A stretch of 64,000 nt of DNA from Qipengyuania_B thermophila (GTDB taxonomy: Bacteria; Pseudomonadota; Alphaproteobacteria; Sphingomonadales; Sphingomonadaceae). Below, piece after piece: positions 49,458 through 58,495 of this stretch. Numbering within the stretch: the first letter of the stretch is position 1; each line of letters begins with the position of its first letter. The notes beneath the pieces are model-generated. The model ran no database searches, was not told where the DNA came from, and worked only from the letters and a program-made list of their open reading frames with translations. Location of the stretch: positions 434,001-498,000 of the forward strand of contig NZ_SDSI01000001.1 of assembly GCF_004153605.1 (NCBI RefSeq). Direction: 5' to 3'. The translations under genes and the position numbers were made by a program.

Positions 49458-52120
49458 GAAAGCGGCAACTCCGTCTCGAAATGCTGACGCCAGGCCCGTG
49501 CCACGACAAGCCGGGCCGTGTCGACCGCGCGAAGCAGCGCCGCGGCATCGGTCATCCCGCAGGTCCGCGCCAGCGCTGCCGCGGCGGCAGCGGCCGGCAC
49601 CTGTCCGTCGGGCGCCAGCAGGCGGGCGGCGATCAGCACCCGGTTCAGCGTGTCATGCGCCTCGAGAAGATCCTCGTCGCACAGATGCGCCTCGATCATC
49701 CGGCGCAGCACCGCCGCGAGGTCCGGATCAAGGAACCGGCGTTCGCGCAGCTGCAGGTAGTGGAGCAGGAATTCGAGGTCCGTGAGGCCGCCCCGCATGC
49801 GCTTCGTGTCGAGCGGGCCTGATGGCGGGCCGTGCGCCGCCATGTCGGCCCGCATCTTCAGCACGTCGCGGCGCAACGTGTCTGCGCGGCGGGGTTGTTC
49901 CAGCACTGCGGCGATGACAGTGTCGACCGCATACCGGGCGGCGGGCGATCCCGTGATCACGCGCGCCCGCATCAGCGCCATGTGTTCCCAGGTCCAGGCT
50001 TCCTCGTGCTGATAGCGGGCGAACGCGTCCATGCTGACGGCCAGCGGTCCCTTGCTCCCCTGCGGGCGCAGGCGGGTGTCGACCTCGTAGAGGCTCCCTT
50101 GCGCCGTCGGCACTGCCAGCGAGGCGCTGACCCGCTGCGCAAGGCGGTTGAAGTACAGCGTCGTTCCCAGCGGGCGCGGCCCGTCCGACTGGCGGTCGAG
50201 ATCGCCGGTGAACAGGTAGATCAGATCGAGGTCGGACGCGTGGGTCAGCAGGCCGCCGCCCAGTCGCCCGAGTCCAAGGACGATCAGCTCGCCGCCCTCG
50301 AGCCGTCCATGCGCACCGGCGAAGGCATCCTGCGTCACCGCCTGGCCCCGCCGCAGCCCCGCGTCGGCCAGGCGCGCTAGGGCGGCACCGATCAGGAGAG
50401 GGTCGTGGGCGCTCTCGATCAATTGCACGCCGAGGGCGAAGCGGACTTCTCCGGTCACGATGCGGATGCCGTTCAGCTGTGCCTCCAGACCGGGTCCGGC
50501 TCCTGCGCGACCCATCTGCGCAGCGAGTTCTTCAGCCGTGCCGGGCAGGTCCAGAGCGCTGCGGTCGATCAGCGCGTCGAGCAGCGTCGGCCGGCGGGCA
50601 AGCTGTTCGGCGAGCGGCGGCGCCAGCGAAAGGATGCTTGAAAGCGTGACGATCAGCGCCGGCCTCGCCTCGAGCAGGCGGAACATGTTGACCGCCGAGG
50701 GCAATCGTTCGAGCAGCCCTTCCATCCGTCCCGCTGCCTGATCAGGACTGCCTGTCTCCAGCAGCGCGTCAATAAGGCGCGGCGCCACGTCGGCAAGCGC
50801 CCGTCGCGCCGCCTCGCTGCGCAGCACGCGGAACCGGGCCGGCGTCCAGGCGGCGATCCGCTGTTCGAGGTGCGCGCGCTCCGCGTCGACGGCGGGCCCG
50901 ACCGCAGGCCGGGGTGCCTGCTGCTGCTGGAGCAGGGCGTCGAAGGCGCTGGCCACGGGAGCGCAGACGGCGCGCAGATGGTCCAGCCATGCGCTGCCCG
51001 TCGGCCATCCGCCAAGGCGCGCCACATCCTCCAGCGCATCGCCCGCGGGCAAGGTGTGCGTCTGCTGGTCGCCGACCATCTGCAGCCGGTGCTCGGCCGT
51101 GCGGAGCACGCGGTAGCTGTCCGCGAGCGCCGCAGCCTGCCCGGCCGGCAGCAGCCCTGCTTCGGCGAGTGCGTTCAGCGCGTCCAGAGTGGCGGCGGAG
51201 CGCAGCGCCGGGTTGCGGCCCCCGTGGATCAGCTGCAGCGCCTGCGCCAGAAATTCGATCTCGCGGATGCCGCCGCGTCCGAGCTTCAGGTTGAAACCCG
51301 GCTCGGGCGCCGGAGGACCGCGCTGCTCCGTGCGGATCCGCGCCACCAGCTGACGAATATCATCAATCGTGCCGAAATCGAGCGACCGGCGCCAGACGAA
51401 GGGACGGATCGCATCGAGGAATGCGCCGCCCGTCTCCAGATCGCCGGCGGCGGCGCGCGCCTTGATGAAGGCGGCACGCTCCCATGGCAGGGCGCTGCCT
51501 TCATAATGGCTCAGCGCGGCCGCGATCGGCACGGCCGGCGGACTGACCTCGCTTGCGGGACGCAGCCGCAGGTCGACCCGGAACACGAAGCCGTCGGCGG
51601 TGACGGCGGCAAGGAGCTGGACGAGTCCGCGCGCATAGCGCTGCGCCGCCTCGCCCGGTTCATCGCGCGGGCGGCGGGGCAGGGTGTCCGGCTCGTACAG
51701 CAGGATCGGGTCGATGTCGGACGAATAGTTCAGCTCGCGCCCGCCATGCTTGCCGAGTGCCAGCACGACAAACCCGCGCAGCGGCTCCGCCGCGTGGCCG
51801 GTGCGCTGGGCGATCACTGTCCGCGAGGCCCGGTCCAGCGCCCGGTCGGCAAGGGCGCTGAGGGTGTGCGTCACCCGTTCGAGGCCAACCGCGCCGGCAA
51901 GATCGCCGATGGCCAGCACCAGCGACACCGCCGCCCTCTGCCGGCGCAGCACCGCGCCCAGCTCGCCGCCTGCGTCCCCTTGGGCGTAGGCCGCGGCGAG
52001 CGCATCCTCGAACCGCCCGGCTCCGAGCAGCGCCGCGAGATCCGGGAACCGCTGCTGCTGGCGCGCGAGGAAGGGCGCATGCGCGCGCGCGCGGTCCAGC
52101 GCCTCCGTCCATTCCGCCAT
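49454..52120 (-). CDS. glnE: Bifunctional glutamine synthetase adenylyltransferase/deadenylase
   Basis: GlnE adds and removes AMP on glutamine synthetase, matching nitrogen assimilation to supply. The 888-residue protein has two nucleotidyltransferase domains. The N-terminal removase core is VLALGKHGGRELNYSSDIDP near residue 132, with RVDLRLRPASEVSP following. The C-terminal transferase core is VLGLGRLGGGLLTHASDLDL near residue 610, with YEVDTRLRPQGSKGPLAVSM. GlnE-type helical domains follow each, including KMRADMAAHGPPSGPLDTKR and GGLTDLEFLLHYLQL. Both catalytic Asp pairs are present. It is slightly shorter than E. coli GlnE (946). bcp overlaps its stop. Confidence 0.95.
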   Translation of the reverse strand: MAEWTEALDRARAHAPFLARQQQRFPDLAALLGAGRFEDALAAAYAQGDAGGELGAVLRRQRAAVSLVLAIGDLAGAVGLERVTHTLSALADRALDRASRTVIAQRTGHAAEPLRGFVVLALGKHGGRELNYSSDIDPILLYEPDTLPRRPRDEPGEAAQRYARGLVQLLAAVTADGFVFRVDLRLRPASEVSPPAVPIAAALSHYEGSALPWERAAFIKARAAAGDLETGGAFLDAIRPFVWRRSLDFGTIDDIRQLVARIRTEQRGPPAPEPGFNLKLGRGGIREIEFLAQALQLIHGGRNPALRSAATLDALNALAEAGLLPAGQAAALADSYRVLRTAEHRLQMVGDQQTHTLPAGDALEDVARLGGWPTGSAWLDHLRAVCAPVASAFDALLQQQQAPRPAVGPAVDAERAHLEQRIAAWTPARFRVLRSEAARRALADVAPRLIDALLETGSPDQAAGRMEGLLERLPSAVNMFRLLEARPALIVTLSSILSLAPPLAEQLARRPTLLDALIDRSALDLPGTAEELAAQMGRAGAGPGLEAQLNGIRIVTGEVRFALGVQLIESAHDPLLIGAALARLADAGLRRGQAVTQDAFAGAHGRLEGGELIVLGLGRLGGGLLTHASDLDLIYLFTGDLDRQSDGPRPLGTTLYFNRLAQRVSASLAVPTAQGSLYEVDTRLRPQGSKGPLAVSMDAFARYQHEEAWTWEHMALMRARVITGSPAARYAVDTVIAAVLEQPRRADTLRRDVLKMRADMAAHGPPSGPLDTKRMRGGLTDLEFLLHYLQLRERRFLDPDLAAVLRRMIEAHLCDEDLLEAHDTLNRVLIAARLLAPDGQVPAAAAAAALARTCGMTDAAALLRAVDTARLVVARAWRQHFETELPLS

Positions 52121-52222
52121 GCAGCCTTATCGGCCGGCAGCATTGGTGCGCGCAAGGGGACGCAATGGCTCCGGCGCCCTTGTCAGCGGCACGGGTGGGT
52201 GCGAGAAGAGGCCGAATTTCCG

Positions 52223-53935
52223 TTGCGCTGGAGAACGTTCTTGCTGTTCAGAGCCGGTTCCATCCTTGCCGCGCTGCTCGCGGCGTCCTGCACCACGCTG
52301 CCGGACACCGCCCGCACGGCGTCGGCGCTCGACATTCCCGCCGCCGGCGAGCCTGGGCGGATCAGCCAGGCGACGATGATCGACGTGACGCGCGAGCTGT
52401 CATCGGACTCCTTCGAGGGACGTGCGCCGGGCACACCGGGCGAGGACAAGACGGTGGCCCTGCTCACCGAGCGGTTCGCCCGCGCCGGGCTTCGCCCCGG
52501 CAACAACGGCTCGTGGGTGCAGGATGTCCCCCTCGTCGAGATCACCGGCCGCGACCACCAGCCGCTGGTGGTGCAGGGTGCGGGCGTCGATCTGCGCTTC
52601 GCCTTCGGCTCGCAATGGGTGGGCGTCACGCCACGCGAGGAGGCGCGCACCCGTCTCGCCGACAGCGAGCTGGTGTTCGTCGGCCATGGAATCGTCGCGC
52701 CGGAACGCGGCTGGAACGACTATGCCGGCGTCGACATGCGCGGCAAGACGGCCGTCATCCTCGTCAACGATCCGGACTACGCGCAGGAGACGGTCGGCGG
52801 GCTCTTCAACGGGCGCGCGATGACCTATTACGGGCGCTGGACCTACAAGTACGAGGAAGCCGCACGCCAGGGCGCGGCGGGCGCCATCATCGTGCATGAC
52901 ACCTTTCCGGCGGCCTATGGCTGGAACGTGGTCGAATCGTCCTGGACCGGACCGCAGGCCTATGCCCGCCGCGGCCCGGATGCGCCGCCGCTGACGGTCA
53001 TGAACGGCTGGGTGCAGAAGGACGTGGCCGAGACCATCCTGCGCGCCGCGGGGCAGGACCTGACCCGGCTGAGCGCGGCGGCCAAGCAGCAGGGTTTTCG
53101 CCCCGTCCCGCTCGGCCTGAAGGTGTCGACGGCGTTCGCCAACGACGTGCGCAGCTTTGCCTCGCGCAATGTCATCGGCATCCTGCCCGGCACGAGCCGC
53201 GCCGACGAATACGTGATGCACACGGCCCACTGGGACCATCTGGGGCGCTGCACGCCGGACGAGACGGGCGACGACATCTGCAACGGCGCAATCGACAACG
53301 CCACGGGCACTGCCGCGCTGGTGGCGCTGGCCGAAGCGCATGCCGCCGCCGGGCCGACGGCGCGCACGCAGGTGTTCCTGGCCGTGACCGCAGAGGAGTC
53401 GGGCCTTCTGGGCGCCCATTACTACGCCGAAAATCCGGTGTTCCCGCTCAACCGCACGGTTGGCGGGATCAACATGGACGCGCTCCAGATGGCGGGCCCG
53501 GCGCGAGACGTGACGGTGATCGGCGGCGGAAAGAGCGATCTCGACGCCTTCCTCGCCGCCGCCCTGCGTTCGCTCGGCCGCGTGGCGACGCCGGAACCCA
53601 GCCCGCAGAATGGCTACTATTACCGCTCCGACCATTTCGCCTTTGCCCGGCGCGGCGTGCCGTTCCTCTACGTCAACGGCGGTCAGGATCTGATCGAAGG
53701 CGGGCGCGCCGCCGGTGCGGCCATCGCCGCCGACTACACGCAGAACCGCTACCACGGACCCAAGGACGAGTTCGATCCCTCCTGGGACTGGTCGGGTGTC
53801 ATGGCCGACCTTCAGCTCTACTACCGCCTCGGGCGCAAGCTGGGCAATTCGACGAGCTGGCCGAACTGGGTCGAGGGCGACGAGTTCCGCGCCATCCGTG
53901 ACCGCTCCTGCGCCCAGGCGGGCGCGGGCTGCTGA
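52223..53935 (+). CDS. M28 family zinc aminopeptidase lipoprotein
   Basis: This protein of about 570 residues has a lipoprotein signal RWRTFLLFRAGSILAALLAASC (lipid Cys23). A PA-type insert follows (about 170-300; LADSELVFVGHGIVAPERGW, GAAGAIIVHDTFPAAYGWN), then the M28 catalytic domain with metal ligands in MHTAHWDHLGRC (His, Asp), AIDNATGTAALVALA (Asp), LAVTAEESGLLGAHYYAE (Glu-Glu), GINMDALQ (Asp) and YRSDHFAFARRG (His). It is probably a periplasmic aminopeptidase for peptide scavenging. There is no ATG; I used the TTG at 52223, which gives a normal signal peptide after an AGAGG site. A GTG at 52199 is the alternative. Confidence 0.88.
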   Translation: MRWRTFLLFRAGSILAALLAASCTTLPDTARTASALDIPAAGEPGRISQATMIDVTRELSSDSFEGRAPGTPGEDKTVALLTERFARAGLRPGNNGSWVQDVPLVEITGRDHQPLVVQGAGVDLRFAFGSQWVGVTPREEARTRLADSELVFVGHGIVAPERGWNDYAGVDMRGKTAVILVNDPDYAQETVGGLFNGRAMTYYGRWTYKYEEAARQGAAGAIIVHDTFPAAYGWNVVESSWTGPQAYARRGPDAPPLTVMNGWVQKDVAETILRAAGQDLTRLSAAAKQQGFRPVPLGLKVSTAFANDVRSFASRNVIGILPGTSRADEYVMHTAHWDHLGRCTPDETGDDICNGAIDNATGTAALVALAEAHAAAGPTARTQVFLAVTAEESGLLGAHYYAENPVFPLNRTVGGINMDALQMAGPARDVTVIGGGKSDLDAFLAAALRSLGRVATPEPSPQNGYYYRSDHFAFARRGVPFLYVNGGQDLIEGGRAAGAAIAADYTQNRYHGPKDEFDPSWDWSGVMADLQLYYRLGRKLGNSTSWPNWVEGDEFRAIRDRSCAQAGAGC

Positions 53936-53945
53936 TCCGCCGGCC

Positions 53946-54926
53946 GTGTCCGTCCTGATGCCGCCCGAATGGGCGCCGCAACGCTGGCTGTGGATCGGCT
54001 TTCCCCACGCCGCCGCCGAATGGCCCGGCATCCTGCCGCACGCGCAGGAACAGATCGCCGCCTTCGCCAACGCCGTCGCCGACAGCGGACAGGAGGTGCG
54101 GCTGCTGGTGCGCGATGCCGCCAACGCGGCGCGCGCGCGGCTGCTGGTCAGCGAGCGCGTGGCGCTGGAAGAGCGGGAGTACGGCGACATCTGGCTGCGC
54201 GACACCGGCCCTTTGGTCGTGCGCGCTGCGGACGGCACGCTGGCTGCGCGGCGTTTCGCGTTCAACGGGTGGGGTGGCAAGTATCTGATGCCGGGCGACG
54301 AAACGGTTGGCGCCGTGCTGGCCCGCGATGCGGAGCTGCCGCTCGATGAAAGCGACTGGGTGCTCGAAGGCGGCGCCGTGGACGGCGACGGCACGGGAGT
54401 GGCGGTGACCACGGAGGAGTGCCTGCTCAACACCAACCGGAACCCGCAGCTTTCGCGGGCCGAGATCGAGGAACGGCTCGCCCGCGATCTGGGCTTCACC
54501 CGTGTGTGCTGGCTCGGGCGGGGCCTGGTCAACGACCACACCGACGGCCATGTCGACAACCTTGCCCGCTTCGTCGCGCCGGGTGCGATCGTCCTTGCCG
54601 AGCCGGACGGCGACGACGACCCCAACGCGGCCGTCTATGCCGATGCGCGGGCACGGGGACAGGCGTTCGGCCTCACCGTGCATCCGATCCCGTCGCCGGG
54701 CCGGGTCACCCGGGGCGAGTTCGTGGAACCGGCGAGCTACGCCAATTTCGCCATCACCTCCCGCCTCGTCGTGGTGCCGACTTTCGGAGTGCCGCAGGAC
54801 GAACAGGCGGTGGCGGCCATCGGCGCGCTGTTCCCCGACCGCGAGACGATTGGCCTGCGCGCCGACGCGGTGCTTGCCGGAGGCGGCGGGTTCCACTGCG
54901 CCAGCCAGCAGATGCCGGCCGGGTGA
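53946..54926 (+). CDS. aguA: Agmatine deiminase
   Basis: This 326-residue enzyme of the peptidyl-arginine-deiminase (PPAD) fold hydrolyses agmatine to N-carbamoylputrescine and ammonia for putrescine synthesis. Catalytic residues are visible in LRDTGPLVV (Asp), LVNDHTDGHVDNLARFV (His and Asp) and the final GGGFHCASQQMPAG (Cys). The MPPEWAPQRWLWIGFPHAAA opening is typical of the family. GTG start, 11 bp after the M28 stop. N-carbamoylputrescine amidase (aguB), often adjacent, is not here. Confidence 0.93.
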   Translation: MSVLMPPEWAPQRWLWIGFPHAAAEWPGILPHAQEQIAAFANAVADSGQEVRLLVRDAANAARARLLVSERVALEEREYGDIWLRDTGPLVVRAADGTLAARRFAFNGWGGKYLMPGDETVGAVLARDAELPLDESDWVLEGGAVDGDGTGVAVTTEECLLNTNRNPQLSRAEIEERLARDLGFTRVCWLGRGLVNDHTDGHVDNLARFVAPGAIVLAEPDGDDDPNAAVYADARARGQAFGLTVHPIPSPGRVTRGEFVEPASYANFAITSRLVVVPTFGVPQDEQAVAAIGALFPDRETIGLRADAVLAGGGGFHCASQQMPAG

Positions 54927-54978
54927 TCCGGTTGCCGCCGTTTACCCTTCGTTAGGAGATTGCCTCCATTGTGGAGCA

Positions 54979-55116
54979 ATGCACCGCGTCCTGCCTCATC
55001 GCCACCAGCGGCTGCGCGCCCCTGTCGAGCCAGCGGAGATCGCGCGGGGGGCGCTGGTGCTGTTCTGTGCCGGCGCGCTGATTGCCGCCGGACCGCTCCT
55101 GCCGGTGATCGGCTAG
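54979..55116 (+). CDS. Possible small membrane protein
   Basis: This 45-codon ORF has a basic N-terminus and one predicted membrane helix, ALVLFCAGALIAAGPLLPVI. A GGAG ribosome-binding match lies 4 bp before the ATG. There is no recognised family. It fills the 200-bp gap between aguA and the TauE gene. Small hydrophobic ORFs arise by chance, so this is tentative. Confidence 0.35.
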   Translation: MHRVLPHRHQRLRAPVEPAEIARGALVLFCAGALIAAGPLLPVIG

Positions 55117-55120
55117 GCTC

Positions 55121-55867
55121 CTACACCAGCAGCTTGAGCAGGGCGGCTCCCGCCGCTGCGCCCAGCACCGTCACGACAAAGCTCCGCCACACCCGGTCGC
55201 TGATCCGGCCGAAGGCCAGCGCGCCGAGCCAGTTGCCCATGACCACCAGCGGAAACAGCAGCGCGGCAAGCCACAACAGCCGCCATTGCAGCACACCCAG
55301 CGCAGCGCCCGACGCCAGCCCGGCCGCGGCCGCGACCGAGAAGATGAGCAGCATGGACGCCTTGGCGATGTGGCGGGGCACGGCTCTGCGCACATAGAAC
55401 GGCACCACCGGCACACCGGGCATGCCGGCAAACCCCGTCAGCAGTCCCGCGGCGATGCCCGTGCCCGCGGTTTCCGCAGCGCCCGGCCGGACCGCAGCGC
55501 GCGCGGGCATCAGCACCGCGCCAAAGGCCGCCAGCGCGACCGCCGCGATCAGCAGGCGCGCCAGATCGGGCGGCGTGGTCGCGAGCAGGAGCAGCCCCGG
55601 CGCCGTGGCCAGCACGATCCAGCCGCAGATGACCAGCGCGCTGCGCTCCGCCTGCCCCAGCAGCCGCCGCAATTCGACCAGGCCGATGAACACCGCCAGA
55701 AAGTTGGTGACGAGCACCGCTTCGACCGGCGGTAGGGCGAGCGCCAGCACCGGCACCAGCAGGATCGCCATTCCGAACCCCGCAAGGCCGCGCACGAACG
55801 CCGCACCAAGCGTGGCGAGCGCCGCAACGCCGATCTGCAGCGGGGTGTAACCCGCGAGCAGGTCCAT
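55121..55867 (-). CDS. TauE/SafE family membrane permease
   Basis: This 248-residue protein has about eight membrane helices and belongs to the sulfite-exporter TauE/SafE (DUF81) family, inner-membrane carriers for anions such as sulfite or sulfonates. Family segments are AAFVRGLAGFGMAILLVPVL near the start, VEAVLVTNFLAVFIGLVELR, and the repeat-like GLLTGFAGMPGVPVVPFYV at mid-protein. The substrate is not known. It lies 44 bp downstream of the DUF305 gene on the same strand and may be the third gene after thrS. Confidence 0.88.
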   Translation of the reverse strand: MDLLAGYTPLQIGVAALATLGAAFVRGLAGFGMAILLVPVLALALPPVEAVLVTNFLAVFIGLVELRRLLGQAERSALVICGWIVLATAPGLLLLATTPPDLARLLIAAVALAAFGAVLMPARAAVRPGAAETAGTGIAAGLLTGFAGMPGVPVVPFYVRRAVPRHIAKASMLLIFSVAAAAGLASGAALGVLQWRLLWLAALLFPLVVMGNWLGALAFGRISDRVWRSFVVTVLGAAAGAALLKLLV

Positions 55868-55911
55868 GCCCGTTCGGAGCCCTCAGCCTGCGGCCGTTTG
55901 TGCCGGCTCGC

Positions 55912-56352
55912 TCAATGTCCGCCGGCGTGGTGAGCCGGTGCCGCCGGAGCGGGTGTCGACCCGGCCACGCCCCGGGCCGCGAGAAAGGCCTGCAGCTGCG
56001 CGATTTCGGCTTCCTGAGCGCGGATGATCTCCTGCGCCAGCTGACGCATCTCGGGGTCGCTGCCGTATTGCAGCTGCACTCGCGCCATGTCGATGGCGCC
56101 CTGATGATGCGGGATCATGCCCTTGGCAAAGGCGACGTCGGGATCGGCGTCGACGGCTGCAGCCATGCCGGCGTGCATCCGCGCATTGGCCTGGCTGTAG
56201 GCCTCCTGCGCTGGGGTCAGCGGCGTGGCCGCGGCCTCGGCGGCAGGCGGCGTTGCGGCCGGCGACCGGGCGGCATTGTCCGGCTGCGGCTGACCGCACC
56301 CCGCCATGCCGGCGAGAAGCAGCACCACCAGGGGCATACGGGCACCGCTCAT
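55912..56352 (-). CDS. DUF305 lipoprotein
   Basis: This 146-residue lipoprotein starts MSGARMPLVVLLLAGMAGC (lipobox MAGC) and continues with an Ala/Pro linker and a DUF305 ferritin-like four-helix domain. The family hallmark DVAFAKGMIPHHQGAIDMAR, with its His-His pair, is near residues 72-91, and further helices follow, ending in a His-rich tail PAHHAGGH. Many DUF305 proteins sit with copper or metal-handling genes, so metal binding is possible, though unproven. Its ATG overlaps the thrS stop (ATGA). Confidence 0.88.
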   Translation of the reverse strand: MSGARMPLVVLLLAGMAGCGQPQPDNAARSPAATPPAAEAAATPLTPAQEAYSQANARMHAGMAAAVDADPDVAFAKGMIPHHQGAIDMARVQLQYGSDPEMRQLAQEIIRAQEAEIAQLQAFLAARGVAGSTPAPAAPAHHAGGH

Positions 56353-58358
56353 CGGTCAACACTCCTGCTCCCCAGATCCGGCGGCAATGCCCCTGCCATC
56401 AGCATGGCCACAGCGTCGGCCAGCGGCAGGACGCGCTGCTGCGGCTCGCCCAGCGTGCGCAGGGCCACCGTACCTTCCTCCGCCTCGCGCTTGCCGACGA
56501 CCAGAAGGTGCGGCACCTTGGCCAGCGAGTGTTCGCGCACCTTGTAGTTGATCTTCTCGTTGCGCAGGTCCGTCTCCGTCCGCAGGCCCGCCGCGCGCAG
56601 CTGCGCAGCCACCTGCGTGGCGTAGTCGTCCGCGTCCGACACGATGGTGGCGACGACCGCCTGCACCGGGGCCAGCCACAGCGGCAGCCTGCCCGCATAG
56701 TGTTCGATCAGGATGCCGATGAACCGTTCGTAGGATCCGAAGATCGCCCGGTGCAGCATCACGGGACGGTGCCTGGACCCGTCCTCGCCCACATAGGTCG
56801 CGTCGAGGCGTGCGGGCAGCACCCGGTCCGACTGGATGGTGCCCACCTGCCACGTGCGCCCGATCGCGTCGGTGAGGTGCCATTCCAGCTTGGGCGCGTA
56901 GAACGCGCCCTCGCCCGGCAGCTCTTCCCACTCGACACCCAGCGCGCGCAGCGCATCGCGCAACTCGCCCTCGGCCTTGTCCCAGTCCGCGTCCGATCCG
57001 AACCGCTGCTCTGGTCGCAGCGCCAGCTTGATGGCGTAGGTGAAGCCGAAGTCGCGGTAGACCGCATCGGCCAGCTCGACGAACCGGCGCACCTCCTCGA
57101 CCACCTGCCCTTCGGTGCAGAAGATGTGCGCGTCATCCTGCGTGAACTGGCGCACCCGCATCAGCCCGTGCAGCGCCCCGTGCGGCTCGTTGCGGTGGCA
57201 GCAGCCCATCTCTCCCAACCGGATCGGCAGGTCGCGGTAGGAGGTGATGCCCTGCTTGAAGACGAGGACGTGCGCCGGACAGTTCATCGGCTTGATGGCC
57301 ATCCAGTCGGCGTCGGGCGCAACACGGGGCGAGGCCACGCCGGCCTCCGCGTCGACATCGGGCACGATGTCGGGCACGGCGAACATGTTCTGCGCATACT
57401 TGCCCCAGTGCCCCGAGGCTTCCCACTGGCGTACGTCCATCAGCTGCGGCGTCTTGATTTCGCGATAGCCGCCCGCGTCCATCCGGCGGCGCATATACGC
57501 TTCCAGCTCGCGCCAGATGGTGTAGCCGTTGGGGTGCCAGAAGACGGAGCCGTGCGCCTCTTCCTGGAGGTGGAACAAATCCATTTCGCGGCCGAGCTTG
57601 CGATGGTCGCGCTTGGCCGCTTCCTCCAGCCGCAGAAGGTGCGCATCGAGCTGCTTCTTGTTCAGCCAGCCGGTGCCGTAGATGCGCGACAGCATGGCGT
57701 TCTTCTGGTCGCCGCGCCAGTATGCGCCCGACACCCGCGTCAGCTTGAACGCCTGCGGATCCAGCTTGCCGGTGGAGGCGAGATGAGGCCCGCGGCACAG
57801 GTCGAGCCATGCACCCGAACGGTACACGGTGAGTTCCTCGCCCTCGGGCAGCTCGGCCGCCCATTCTGCCTTGAACCGTTCGCCCTGTTCGTCGAACCAG
57901 CGGATCAGCGCCTCGCGCTCCCACACCTCGCGGACGAGCGGTTCGTCCCGCCCGATGATGCGGCGCATCTCCTCCTCGATCGCCGGCAGGTCTTCCTCGG
58001 TGAAAGGGCCGCGGTCGGGGGCGGGAGCGAAATCGTAGTAGAACCCGTCCTCCGTTGCCGGACCAAAGGTGATCTGCGTGCCCGGAAACAGGTTCTGCAC
58101 CGCCTCGGCCAGCACGTGGGCATAGTCGTGACGCACCAGCTCGAGCGCGTCCGCCTCGTCGCGGCTCGTCACCAGTTCGAGGCGTGCGTCCCCTTCCAGC
58201 GGGCGGTTGAGGTCGCGCAGCTCGCCGTTGACGCGCGCGGCGAGCGCGGCCTTGGCCAGCCCTGCCCCGATCGCCGCCGCCACATCGGCCGGAGTGCTGC
58301 CGCGCGGCACTTCGCGCACGGAACCGTCGGGCAGGCTGATCTTGAGAAGCTGCGTCAT
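56349..58358 (-). CDS. thrS: Threonine--tRNA ligase
   Basis: This class II synthetase charges tRNA-Thr. The 669-residue protein has the full modular set: an N-terminal TGS domain (KISLPDGSVREVPRGSTPAD), the editing domain with HxxxH in RHDYAHVLAEAV, the SAD motif region, the catalytic core with the zinc cysteine in MAIKPMNCPAHVLVFKQG and motif 2 HRNEPHGALHGLMRVRQF, and a C-terminal anticodon-binding domain from about residue 570. Start MTQLLKISLPDG chosen by family match. The stop overlaps the DUF305 start, so its transcript extends into that gene. Confidence 0.96.
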   Translation of the reverse strand: MTQLLKISLPDGSVREVPRGSTPADVAAAIGAGLAKAALAARVNGELRDLNRPLEGDARLELVTSRDEADALELVRHDYAHVLAEAVQNLFPGTQITFGPATEDGFYYDFAPAPDRGPFTEEDLPAIEEEMRRIIGRDEPLVREVWEREALIRWFDEQGERFKAEWAAELPEGEELTVYRSGAWLDLCRGPHLASTGKLDPQAFKLTRVSGAYWRGDQKNAMLSRIYGTGWLNKKQLDAHLLRLEEAAKRDHRKLGREMDLFHLQEEAHGSVFWHPNGYTIWRELEAYMRRRMDAGGYREIKTPQLMDVRQWEASGHWGKYAQNMFAVPDIVPDVDAEAGVASPRVAPDADWMAIKPMNCPAHVLVFKQGITSYRDLPIRLGEMGCCHRNEPHGALHGLMRVRQFTQDDAHIFCTEGQVVEEVRRFVELADAVYRDFGFTYAIKLALRPEQRFGSDADWDKAEGELRDALRALGVEWEELPGEGAFYAPKLEWHLTDAIGRTWQVGTIQSDRVLPARLDATYVGEDGSRHRPVMLHRAIFGSYERFIGILIEHYAGRLPLWLAPVQAVVATIVSDADDYATQVAAQLRAAGLRTETDLRNEKINYKVREHSLAKVPHLLVVGKREAEEGTVALRTLGEPQQRVLPLADAVAMLMAGALPPDLGSRSVDR

Positions 58359-58495
58359 GGTGATCGTGTCCACAGGGTTTGCGCGCCCCCATGGCACAAG
58401 CGCGGGCGCAGCAAAAGGCGTGTGGCACCCCTTAGGGCGACACGGCGCGTCCGGCAAAGGGGGCGCGGCCTTGCAAACGCGCGGCCGCCGGCCAC

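Noticed and set aside
50870..52198. Long in-frame upstream extension of the M28 peptidase
   Set aside because: It is antisense to glnE and lacks family sequence; the lipoprotein signal near 52223 marks the true beginning.
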